Source: Candidatus Blautia merdavium (GTDB lineage Bacteria > Bacillota > Clostridia > Lachnospirales > Lachnospiraceae). Taken from it: a DNA stretch of 38,942 bases. The notes beneath the pieces are model-generated. The model saw nothing but the letters and a program-made list of their open reading frames with translations, did not search any database and was not told the DNA's origin. The stretch spans positions 1 through 38,942 of the forward strand of contig DWVZ01000107.1 in the NCBI GenBank assembly GCA_019119975.1, in the 5' to 3' direction. Both the position numbers and the translations under genes were made by a program. Positions 16,197 through 23,867 of the stretch are shown here, piece by piece. The number at the start of each line of letters is the position of its first letter. Within the stretch, counting starts at the first letter, position 1.

Positions 16197-16359
16197 TGCG
16201 AACAATTTTCAGCACAGTCAAATCCCCCGATGCAAGCATCGGTGTATTTGACCCTCGCGGCGGTCGCCAAATGGACATGCAAGTAAGAGAAGCCCGTCTG
16301 GGCTGTGTCCGCTTGGCTCATTGCCCGCGGAAATAAATGGAAAGAAAAGGAGAACAATA
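16197..16359 (+). promoter_or_regulatory. Structured 5' leader RNA of the PurF-like gene
   Basis: The leader can fold into two compact domains. Domain 1: GTCAAAT (16217-16223) with ATTTGAC (16246-16252), enclosing CCGATG (16227-16232) with CATCGG (16237-16242). Domain 2 is a layered stem: CGCGG (16256-16260) with CCGCG (16325-16329), GCCAA (16266-16270) with TTGGC (16313-16317), GGACA (16273-16277) with TGTCC (16306-16310), and AGCCC (16291-16295) with GGGCT (16300-16304). No U-tailed terminator is included. The ribosome site lies just after domain 2. I do not recognise it as a known riboswitch. Confidence 0.5.
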
Positions 16360-17778
16360 ATGGGTGGAATCTTTGGAGTAACTTCTAAATCCAGCTGTAC
16401 CCTGGACCTGTTTTTTGGAACTGACTACCATTCTCACTTGGGAACAAGAAGAGGAGGTATGGCAGTCTATGGAAGCGACGGCTTTCACCGTTCCATTCAC
16501 AACATTGAAAATACACCGTTTCGTACCAAATTTGACGGCGATTTAGATGAGCTGGAAGGCAACTGCGGTATCGGCTGTATCTCAGACAACGAGCCCCAGC
16601 CGCTTCTGGTGCAGTCCCATCTGGGAAGCTTTGCAGTGACCACAGTAGGCAAGATCAATAATATGGACGAGCTGGTGCAGCTCTCCTATAAAAACGGCTG
16701 CACACATTTCCTGGAAATGAGCGGCGGCAGCATCAACCCTACCGAAATGGTAGCGTCTCTGATCAATCAGCAGTCCACCATTGTAGACGGCATCCGCTAT
16801 GCGCAGGAGCTGGTAGACGGCTCTTTAACCCTTCTGGTACTGACTCCTGAAGGCATTTACGCAGCCCGTGACCGTATGGGACGCACCCCGGTGATCATCG
16901 GAGCCAAAGACGGAGCGCACTGTGCTTCCTTTGAAAGCTTTGCTTATCTGAACCTTGGCTATGAAACCCTGCGTGAGCTTGGTCCTGGAGAGATCGCCTT
17001 CCTGACACCGGAAAGCGTCGAGACTGTCTCCGAGCCTTTAAATGAAATGAAGATCTGCTCTTTCCTATGGGTTTATTACGGTTATCCTACCTCCACTTAT
17101 GAAGGCGTCAATGTGGAGAACATGCGCTATGAGTGCGGTAAGAAGCTGGCACAGAGAGATGCCACCAGGGATCATGTCAACCCGGATCTGGTAGCAGGTG
17201 TTCCTGATTCCGGAATTGCTCATGCCATCGGTTATGCCAATGAGTCAGGAATTCCATTTTCCCGCCCATTTATTAAATATACACCAACCTGGCCCCGTTC
17301 CTTCATGCCCACCAGGCAGGAACAGAGAAATCTGATCGCCAGAATGAAACTGATCCCGGTAGAAGCCCTGATCAAAAACCGCAGCCTTCTGCTGATCGAC
17401 GATTCCATCGTCCGGGGAACCCAGCTTCGGGAGACCACAGAATTTTTATACAACAGCGGCGCTAAGGAGGTTCACATCCGTCCGGCATGCCCGCCCCTTC
17501 TGTTCGGCTGTCCGTTCCTGAACTTCTCACGCTCCAAATCTGAGATGGATCTGATCACCAGAAGGATCATCGCCAAACGGGAAGGCGAGCAGGTCAGCGA
17601 TGAGGTGCTTGCTGATTACGCAAATCCGGATTCCCAGAATTATAAGGAAATGCTGGAGGAGATCGGTAAGCAGCTGAACTTCACCACCCTTCATTTCCAT
17701 CGTCTGGACGACCTGCTGGCATCGATTGATATTGAGCCGTGTAAGGTATGTACCTACTGCTTTAATGGAAAAAAATAA
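16360..17778 (+). CDS. PurF-like amidophosphoribosyltransferase homolog lacking the glutaminase cysteine
   Basis: A 472-residue protein with the full PurF layout. The N-terminal Ntn-hydrolase domain begins MGGIFGV where true PurF begins MCGI: the Cys nucleophile that takes ammonia from glutamine is Gly. The PRPP-binding loop LLLIDDSIVRGTQL near 343-356 is intact. Cysteines at 233, 377 or 384, 461 and 464 sit where Gram-positive PurF binds its 4Fe-4S cluster. It could use free ammonia or another amine donor, or be a regulatory paralog. I chose ATG 16360 (AGGAG upstream) over a TTG 39 bases earlier. No other purine synthesis gene is adjacent; xpt lies 6 kb away. Confidence 0.8.
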   Translation: MGGIFGVTSKSSCTLDLFFGTDYHSHLGTRRGGMAVYGSDGFHRSIHNIENTPFRTKFDGDLDELEGNCGIGCISDNEPQPLLVQSHLGSFAVTTVGKINNMDELVQLSYKNGCTHFLEMSGGSINPTEMVASLINQQSTIVDGIRYAQELVDGSLTLLVLTPEGIYAARDRMGRTPVIIGAKDGAHCASFESFAYLNLGYETLRELGPGEIAFLTPESVETVSEPLNEMKICSFLWVYYGYPTSTYEGVNVENMRYECGKKLAQRDATRDHVNPDLVAGVPDSGIAHAIGYANESGIPFSRPFIKYTPTWPRSFMPTRQEQRNLIARMKLIPVEALIKNRSLLLIDDSIVRGTQLRETTEFLYNSGAKEVHIRPACPPLLFGCPFLNFSRSKSEMDLITRRIIAKREGEQVSDEVLADYANPDSQNYKEMLEEIGKQLNFTTLHFHRLDDLLASIDIEPCKVCTYCFNGKK

Positions 17779-17785
17779 AGAATGC

Positions 17786-17833
17786 AAAAAAGATGTCAGA
17801 TCACAGTTTTTCTGTGATCCGGCATCTTTTTTT
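17786..17833. terminator. Bidirectional terminator after the PurF-like gene
   Basis: A long stem, AAAAAAGATG...GATCACAG with CTGTGATC...CATCTTTTTTT, 8 bases past the stop. Both strands end in T runs, so it also ends the glycosylasparaginase operon from the other side. Confidence 0.85.
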
Positions 17834-17867
17834 GCACAATTTTCGCAGCTGGCTGCCATGGTTTCTG

Positions 17868-18830
17868 TCAGTCTGCCCGGCTGTTTTTCAGCCATTCTTC
17901 ATCTGGAGAAAATAAGACCTGCTTTCCTGTCTCGCGGTTCCTGGATGCGATCAGCACCTGACAGGAATCTTCCCCGGCAACAACAAAGGGAAATTCTTCC
18001 AGGGTAGTTGCCGCTCCGGCATTTCCATCCGGATCCATAGCGATCACAGACATCCCTCCGTCCTGGTATCCTCTTTTTTCCAGCCTTTTTACGTGCTGCT
18101 CCAGGCACAGTTCACATGCCTTTTGGACTTCCATGCCTTCCCGCATTTTTTCTACAATAGCAAAGGACAGACAGCCCTTCATGATATCTTCCCCTGCTCC
18201 GGTAGCAGCTGCTGCCCCGGCTTGTGAATCTGCATAAAATCCGGAGCCGATCAGCGGACTGTCTCCCACTCTGCCGGGCTCTTTCATATACAATCCTGAG
18301 GTGGATACTCCGCAGGCGAGATGAGTTCCCTGCCTTCCGATCACACAGACGGTATCATGTCCTTCATAGGCTCTTGCGGTAGCTTTCTCTGCTCCCTGAT
18401 CCTTTTCCCTTAAATACCGGTTCCGGGAATTCTCTGTGAGCATATTCTGCCTTTTCGCCCCGTTTCTTTCTGCATAGCGCTCAGCGCCTTCCCCCGCAAG
18501 AATGCAGCTTCTGTTTTTCAGGCTGAGCTTATAGGCTGTTTCAATGGGATTTTTCACATCTTTGACTGCCATCACAGCTCCGCACCCTAGCGTATCTCCA
18601 TCCATGTAGGCAGCGTCCAGTTCTACCTGCCCCTCTCTGTTGGGCAGTCCTCCATAGCCTACTGATACGTAATTTTCATTATCTTCTACCTCTCTGACAG
18701 CACAGAGGATTGCTTCATGCACAGGTTTGCCTTCCTGCAGAAGCCGGCTGCCTTTTTTTAGTCCTTCTAAAGACATTTTCCAGGTAGAGACCATTCTCCC
18801 TTTTGGAGAAGATGATAAGATCCTGTTCAT
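17868..18830 (-). CDS. N4-(beta-N-acetylglucosaminyl)-L-asparaginase family protein
   Basis: A 320-residue Ntn hydrolase of the glycosylasparaginase/isoaspartyl peptidase family, which cleaves the GlcNAc-Asn bond left after glycoprotein breakdown. It opens with VSTWKMSLEGLKKG, like the TW start of AGA. The self-cleavage site and nucleophile is Thr160 in GHDTVCVIG. Arg187 and Asp190 (GRVGDSPLIGSG) match the residues that bind the amino acid part, and TGAGEDIMK follows. No signal peptide is seen, so it acts in the cytoplasm. I chose ATG 18830 (AGGAGG 6 bases upstream). It is 13 bases after the NagB-like gene and is last in the carbohydrate operon. Confidence 0.85.
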   Translation of the reverse strand: MNRILSSSPKGRMVSTWKMSLEGLKKGSRLLQEGKPVHEAILCAVREVEDNENYVSVGYGGLPNREGQVELDAAYMDGDTLGCGAVMAVKDVKNPIETAYKLSLKNRSCILAGEGAERYAERNGAKRQNMLTENSRNRYLREKDQGAEKATARAYEGHDTVCVIGRQGTHLACGVSTSGLYMKEPGRVGDSPLIGSGFYADSQAGAAAATGAGEDIMKGCLSFAIVEKMREGMEVQKACELCLEQHVKRLEKRGYQDGGMSVIAMDPDGNAGAATTLEEFPFVVAGEDSCQVLIASRNRETGKQVLFSPDEEWLKNSRAD

Positions 18831-18843
18831 AGACCGCCTCCTG

Positions 18844-19572
18844 TTAAGCTTTTTCCAAATACGAAGCTGCCTCCTGATCCACAATCAAAATGCAGTTTTC
18901 ATGCCTTCTCAGACAGGTAGCAGGAACTTCCTCGGTAATTTCTCCTTCCAGCAGTTTCTTCACTGCCTCTGCCTTAGAGATTCCAGACGCAGCGAGAACC
19001 ACCTGTTTCGCCTGCATAATTTCCCTGAATCCCATAGTATACATGCGTTCCGGTGCTTCCTCCCTGGTCAGCCCGAACAGCTTCTGTGTTGCCTCAATGG
19101 TACTCTCCCGGCTGTCTGAAACAAACACGGAAGAATCAAAAGGGGTTCCTGGTTCATTGGCTCCGATATGTCCATTGGTCCCCAGCCCAAGAAGCTGGAG
19201 ATCCCGCGGATATTTTTCCAAAACTTTCTGATATCTTCTAAGCTCTGCTTCTTCCTCTTCCGCTTCTCCGTTAAACATGTGGATTTCCCTGGGCTGTACC
19301 CGTATCCTGTCATAGAGATATTCTCTCATAAAATGCCACACACTGTAAACCTTTGCTTTTTCTCCCACGTACTCATCCAGGTTGCAGAATACACACTGGC
19401 TGATATCCAGCCCCTGGTTGATCTGCTCTGCCAGCGCCTCCAGAAGTCCTTTTGGAGTTGCTCCTGTGGTGAAGGAAAGGACACAATCCGGCTTTCTCCG
19501 GATCGTGTCTGTGAAAAGTTCCAGAAGCTTTTGCGTCATTTCTTCATAGTCTTTTACTCTGATTACTTCCAT
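18844..19572 (-). CDS. Glucosamine-6-phosphate deaminase family protein (NagB-like)
   Basis: A 243-residue NagB/RpiA/6PGL-fold sugar isomerase. Family marks are SFTTGATPKGLLEAL near 34-48, CNLDEYVG near 63-70 and LGLGTNGHIGANEPG near 126-140. NagB turns glucosamine-6-phosphate into fructose-6-phosphate and ammonia. It is more divergent than housekeeping NagB; for example TQKLFG replaces the usual ARFF segment, so a related amino-sugar phosphate is possible. No NagA or sugar kinase gene is next to it. Start ATG 19572 has AAGGAG upstream; the open frame extends 35 codons further without a ribosome site. It sits 10 bases after the DUF5107 gene. Confidence 0.8.
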   Translation of the reverse strand: MEVIRVKDYEEMTQKLLELFTDTIRRKPDCVLSFTTGATPKGLLEALAEQINQGLDISQCVFCNLDEYVGEKAKVYSVWHFMREYLYDRIRVQPREIHMFNGEAEEEEAELRRYQKVLEKYPRDLQLLGLGTNGHIGANEPGTPFDSSVFVSDSRESTIEATQKLFGLTREEAPERMYTMGFREIMQAKQVVLAASGISKAEAVKKLLEGEITEEVPATCLRRHENCILIVDQEAASYLEKA

Positions 19573-19582
19573 CCTAATCTCC

Positions 19583-22500
19583 TTATATTTTTTCCGGAAT
19601 GTCCCGTGCGCCCTGGTGGCATTTTTCCATTTCCAGAACCTGAGAGAAATAAGTTTCTGCTTCCTTCTCTTTTCCAAGCCCCAGGCAGCCCAGCGCCAGC
19701 ATAAAGAGGCAGTGGATCTTATTTTTCAGTTCCAGATCCTCATCAAAAATCAGAAGATCCGGCAAAGACACTGCAAAGTAATCAATCACAGGTTTGTCAA
19801 ACAGATGCTTTTCTCCATATTCCTCCAGTTTATGGAATCTGCTCCGGGCTTCTTCCTCTCTGCCAAGCCGCAGCAGGGATACTCCCTGGTAATAGATCAT
19901 TTCCGGCGGCTGGTCATTGTAGTACATGGCGCCTACCGGCTCCGAAATCCCTGTGGAGGCTTTTTCATAGCAGTCTTTTGCTTTTTGCTGTTCTCCCATT
20001 CTCTCGTACACCCGCCCCAGGTAATAATAAATGTGATTTTCCTGCGCTCCCTGCAGCTTTCCTTCTCCAAGGTTCCAAGGGTAAGGACCTGCTGCCGCAA
20101 GGAGAAGCTTTTCCGCTTCCTCCAGGTCTCCCTTTTTCATCCCTTCTTTTGCCAGCTGAATCAGAGCGGTCACATATTGTTTGGGAATTTTTCCTTCCCC
20201 GCCTTCCCAGGGATGGAAGTTTCTTCCTTCCATCAATGCTAGGGCAGTTTGATACTGTCCGGTAAGGTTCAGCAGCGTCACATATTCTACGGTCAGATCA
20301 TCTCTGTCTAAGACGACCTCTTTATGTAGTTCCAGAAAATCCAGCCTCTCTCTAGGCGTCTTTCCTGTCTTCTTATAAAGCTGATCCAGCTCCATCAGCA
20401 CCCGGGAGTCCTTTTGATCCAGCTCATACGCCAGCTCTAGTTCTCTTAATGACGCCTGGGGATTTTTCTGCTTGTTATAATACGCCAATGCCAGATTTCT
20501 GTGGGCTGTGGGGAACTGAGGCTTTTGCGCCGCAGTCTTTTCCCAGCATTTCACCGCGTTTTCATACTGTTTTTTGTCGTACCAGAGATTGCCCAGGTAA
20601 TATGCTGCCATAGGTGTCTCTTCTGCCTGCGCCTGCACTGCTTCCAGCACCTGGATATCCTCCAGACGGTGAGGGAAGCAGGTTCCGCTGTCTGCCTGCT
20701 CTCCTGCCTGGATCCTCTGCTCTGCTTTTTCTGTCTCTTCTTTTTGAAGAGAACAATATGCCAGATAGTAATGGATCAGAGGATAGACCTCCCGGGAATT
20801 GCTGTGAAGTCCTTTCGCTCTTAACAGGATAGCTTCTGCTTCCTCTGTCATGCCTGCTTCCAGATAATCAATGGCTGTCTCCAGATAGGTCTGGCTGTTC
20901 CCTGCAAGGATCTCGTCTGCCTTCTTTGCCCAGTCATCACCTTCGATTCCCATCTCTTCCTGTAAAAACTGCATCTCATATCTGCCTGTAAGATCCAGGA
21001 TATCAATAGCGAATCCCTGCTCCAGCCACTTCTGCGCCTCTTGGTATCTGCCCAGCTTCCGAAGCAGGGCTGCCTTCAAATTTCTCGCTTTCATATTATG
21101 ATAATTGCGGACGATGGAGCGCTCAATGTGTTCTAATGCCAGCGGATAATCCTTCTGTATGCAGGCAATACAGGCGAGCTGGTAAAATGCCGGATCCTGC
21201 CATGCCCCGTTCCAGGTTGCTTTATAAAATGCATCATAGGCTTCTCCGTATCGTTTCTGGAATTTTAGACACAGTCCCAGGTTGTATAGAGGTTCTCCGT
21301 CTTCCGGGTTGGGATTGGACCGTGTCAGCTTCTCGACTGCTTTTCGGAAAAAGATCTCACTTTCCTGAACCTTTCCCCTGCGGTAAAGCAGGCTTCCGTA
21401 AGCATTGTTCAGCCTGCTGTCTGTGGGATCCCTGCGGAGTCCCTCCAGATAATAGTCTGCGGGTTCGTAAGTGGCATGCCGGTACTGTTCCAGATGTTTT
21501 CCATACAGATATAAATCTTCTGTTGTCCCAGCTTCTTTCGGGAACGGCGCGGCTTTTGCAGGATCCGGTATCTTTTCTATTTCCGGTTTTTTTCCTTTGT
21601 AGGAAACCAGTTCTTTCCCGCAGGAATCCGTCACCTGAATCTTCAGATCCCATTCCTGAACGTCCGGTCTGATTTCTATTTTCTTTTTGTATATCTGCGT
21701 CGGTGATAAATCTGCTTTTTCTTTTAAAATCCATGCATTTCCGTCTGAGACACAGATTTCTGCCTGTTCTTCTTTTCCTGTGGCATAGACAGTGATCTCT
21801 GCACTGCCGTCCCGGATTTCCATCCCTACCGCTCCATAAACGGTTGCATTTTTCACCATGCCGACTTCTTTATACGGCATAAAGTACTGAGTAAAGACTT
21901 TCTCCTCATAAGGCAGCATCCAGGTAAAATCCGGCTGGTTATCGGTAAAGCATCCGGTCATTAATTCTACATAGGGTCCGTCTGCATCGGTCAGATTCCT
22001 GTCCCACGCCTGTCCGAATTCCCCGCAGCCCCAGGTCCACTGCTTCTTTCCCGGGGAAATGTGATGGTCTGCCACATGAAGGATCCCTGCCTGTTTTCCG
22101 TAATCGTATCCGCCTACAAAGTCGTAATCAGAATGGTAAGCCATATAGGAAGTGGGAACCGGTATGTTTTTGTATCTTGAGATATCTACTCCGCTGGAGT
22201 AATCCATTTTATAATAGGTTCCGGTGGCAATAGGGAATCTGGATACTGCCCGTTTTCCATGATCCATAACTGCATGGACATCCGGCGGAAATACGGACTG
22301 GGTATTGTCATTGACCGGCACTGCCGGGTTTGCCCACCACAAAAAGGTCTGCTGGGTGCTGGTCCTGTTATAAAGCTGCGCCCGGATTTCCAGATACGCC
22401 CGGTCCGGATAAAGGGTAAAGGCTGCCATTCCTTTTGTCCGGAACATATTCTCGATTTCGCTGACATATACGGTGCAGCTTCCGTCTTCGTTTTCCTGTA

Positions 22501-22909
22501 TAAAGAAATTCACAGGATCATAAGTGCTGGGTCTGTGATGCTGGGGCCAGTTAAATTCAATGCCGCCTGAGATCCAGGGACCTGCAAGACCTACCAGCGC
22601 CGGTTTGATCACATGGTTGTAATACACAAAATCATACTGATTGGTTTTATCTGTAGCTCTCTGGATCCTTCCGCCCAGTTCCGGTAGAATCATGATCTTC
22701 AGATATTCATTTTCCAGATACACTGCATGATAGGTCTGATCGATCTTTTCATCATATATTTTATCAATGACCGGGTGAGGATAAACCTTTCCGCTGCTTC
22801 CCTGATACACCCTTTTTTCAAGAAACATGGGATTTTTATTGGGTTTCCCAACCGGATAAGTGGGGATGACTACCTCTTCTTCCCATACTGAAACACTTCT
22901 GTTTTCCAT
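19583..22909 (-). CDS. Large DUF5107-TPR protein
   Basis: A 1108-residue cytoplasmic protein with no signal peptide. Residues about 45-345 form a mutarotase-like beta-sandwich of the DUF5107 type: YLKIMILPELGGRI near 69-82, ISGGIEFNWPQHH near 112-124 and WTWGCGEFGQAW near 292-303. A second beta-rich part runs to about 480. From about 500 to the end there are some fifteen TPR-like helix pairs, such as PLYNLGLCLKFQKRYGEAYD and AYYLGNLWYDKKQYENAVK. Such proteins sit in sugar-utilisation loci of Clostridia and Bacteroidetes, and a glycosidase or sugar-binding role has been suggested for the fold, but I know no proven activity. AGGAGG precedes ATG 22909. Its start overlaps the upstream gene by 40 bases. 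Confidence 0.8.
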   Translation of the reverse strand: MENRSVSVWEEEVVIPTYPVGKPNKNPMFLEKRVYQGSSGKVYPHPVIDKIYDEKIDQTYHAVYLENEYLKIMILPELGGRIQRATDKTNQYDFVYYNHVIKPALVGLAGPWISGGIEFNWPQHHRPSTYDPVNFFIQENEDGSCTVYVSEIENMFRTKGMAAFTLYPDRAYLEIRAQLYNRTSTQQTFLWWANPAVPVNDNTQSVFPPDVHAVMDHGKRAVSRFPIATGTYYKMDYSSGVDISRYKNIPVPTSYMAYHSDYDFVGGYDYGKQAGILHVADHHISPGKKQWTWGCGEFGQAWDRNLTDADGPYVELMTGCFTDNQPDFTWMLPYEEKVFTQYFMPYKEVGMVKNATVYGAVGMEIRDGSAEITVYATGKEEQAEICVSDGNAWILKEKADLSPTQIYKKKIEIRPDVQEWDLKIQVTDSCGKELVSYKGKKPEIEKIPDPAKAAPFPKEAGTTEDLYLYGKHLEQYRHATYEPADYYLEGLRRDPTDSRLNNAYGSLLYRRGKVQESEIFFRKAVEKLTRSNPNPEDGEPLYNLGLCLKFQKRYGEAYDAFYKATWNGAWQDPAFYQLACIACIQKDYPLALEHIERSIVRNYHNMKARNLKAALLRKLGRYQEAQKWLEQGFAIDILDLTGRYEMQFLQEEMGIEGDDWAKKADEILAGNSQTYLETAIDYLEAGMTEEAEAILLRAKGLHSNSREVYPLIHYYLAYCSLQKEETEKAEQRIQAGEQADSGTCFPHRLEDIQVLEAVQAQAEETPMAAYYLGNLWYDKKQYENAVKCWEKTAAQKPQFPTAHRNLALAYYNKQKNPQASLRELELAYELDQKDSRVLMELDQLYKKTGKTPRERLDFLELHKEVVLDRDDLTVEYVTLLNLTGQYQTALALMEGRNFHPWEGGEGKIPKQYVTALIQLAKEGMKKGDLEEAEKLLLAAAGPYPWNLGEGKLQGAQENHIYYYLGRVYERMGEQQKAKDCYEKASTGISEPVGAMYYNDQPPEMIYYQGVSLLRLGREEEARSRFHKLEEYGEKHLFDKPVIDYFAVSLPDLLIFDEDLELKNKIHCLFMLALGCLGLGKEKEAETYFSQVLEMEKCHQGARDIPEKI

Positions 22910-23844
22910 GCCTGTCCTCCTGTTTTAATTTCTGTCAGTCTTATATTCATATGAAAAACCAGCGGTTTTCCTTTTTTCAGCAGATAGAGACTGTGATTCT
23001 CTTTTGCTGTCCGGATATCGTCATAATATCCGTTTGCCGGTTCCATGGCGCAGTTATAGTCGCCCCGAAATCCGCCTGCCGTAATCCATACCCCCAGATA
23101 AGGCAGCTCTTTGGTATCATATTCCAGGATGCATTCCACTCCCTGGCTGGGATAACGGTAGCCGCATCTTCCTGTATGGATTTTTCTGTCTGCGTAATAT
23201 TTCACCATGGTCCCGGATCCTCTTTTTGGCACTCTGGAGAAATCGTACTCCTGATTTCGGAAAGGGATCCGCCTTCCGATCTTTCCGAGCTCCGGGCTGT
23301 CCAGCACATTTTCAAAACTGTCCGCCTCTTTTCCGTAAATCAGCTCCATATCTTCCTCATACCGGACCAGTCCATGAAATGCCCAGAGACATGGGAAGGG
23401 AATGTCTCCCGGATTTTTAATTTCATAATAAATCTGGACCTGAGACCCTTTCAGGGAAATTTTTTTCTCATAAGTATAAGGCAATGTTCTGCTGGCAAAT
23501 TTTAAAACAATCTGCTCCCCAACAATTTCATGCTGAAAAGCACTGCTCCAGACTTCCCCGTGATCGGGATACTTCCATTGTCTTTGCCCCTGTGTAACAC
23601 AGGCTCCCACAATATTGGGAAACGCATCATCCAGCCCGGAGGCGTCATATTCGGAAAATACCGGATCTTTCCCGGGAATTTTGTATTCCTCCCCGCCGTA
23701 CTGGGCTGCCACCTCGAAATCCTTTTTCTTGTATTTTAAAGAGGCAATCTTTCCTCCCAGCCTTGGCAGCACGACCACATACAGTTCCTCATTCTCCAGT
23801 GAAATCCCCTGCAGATTTTTCCATTTAATATACTCCAGCTCCAC
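22870..23844 (-). CDS. Aldose 1-epimerase-like (galactose mutarotase fold) protein
   Basis: A 324-residue protein with the mutarotase fold: LYVVVLPRLGGKIASL near the start, PDHGEVWS with His95, AFHGLVRY with His157 and CAMEPANGYYDD with Glu268. Two histidines and one late glutamate are the catalytic set of aldose 1-epimerases, which speed alpha/beta exchange of free sugars. The substrate is unknown. The open frame reaches a TTG inside the alpha-galactosidase gene, but that has no ribosome site. The GTG at 23844 has GGAGG about 11 bases upstream and is preferred, though the spacing is a little long. Its end overlaps the DUF5107 gene. Confidence 0.7.
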   Translation of the reverse strand: MELEYIKWKNLQGISLENEELYVVVLPRLGGKIASLKYKKKDFEVAAQYGGEEYKIPGKDPVFSEYDASGLDDAFPNIVGACVTQGQRQWKYPDHGEVWSSAFQHEIVGEQIVLKFASRTLPYTYEKKISLKGSQVQIYYEIKNPGDIPFPCLWAFHGLVRYEEDMELIYGKEADSFENVLDSPELGKIGRRIPFRNQEYDFSRVPKRGSGTMVKYYADRKIHTGRCGYRYPSQGVECILEYDTKELPYLGVWITAGGFRGDYNCAMEPANGYYDDIRTAKENHSLYLLKKGKPLVFHMNIRLTEIKTGGQAWKTEVFQYGKKR

Positions 23845-23867
23845 TTTAGAAATTTCCTCCGGTTCCG

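Noticed and set aside
16165-16203. PurR boxes around the PurF-like promoter.
   Set aside because: Two CGAAC cores are present but they are direct, with poor flanks, whereas PurR boxes are paired inverted repeats.
18844-19572. Asparagine in the NagB motif GTNGHIGANEP where E. coli NagB has Asp141.
   Set aside because: As I recall, many Gram-positive NagB proteins have NGHIGFNEP at this place, so this is probably normal and not loss of a catalytic residue.
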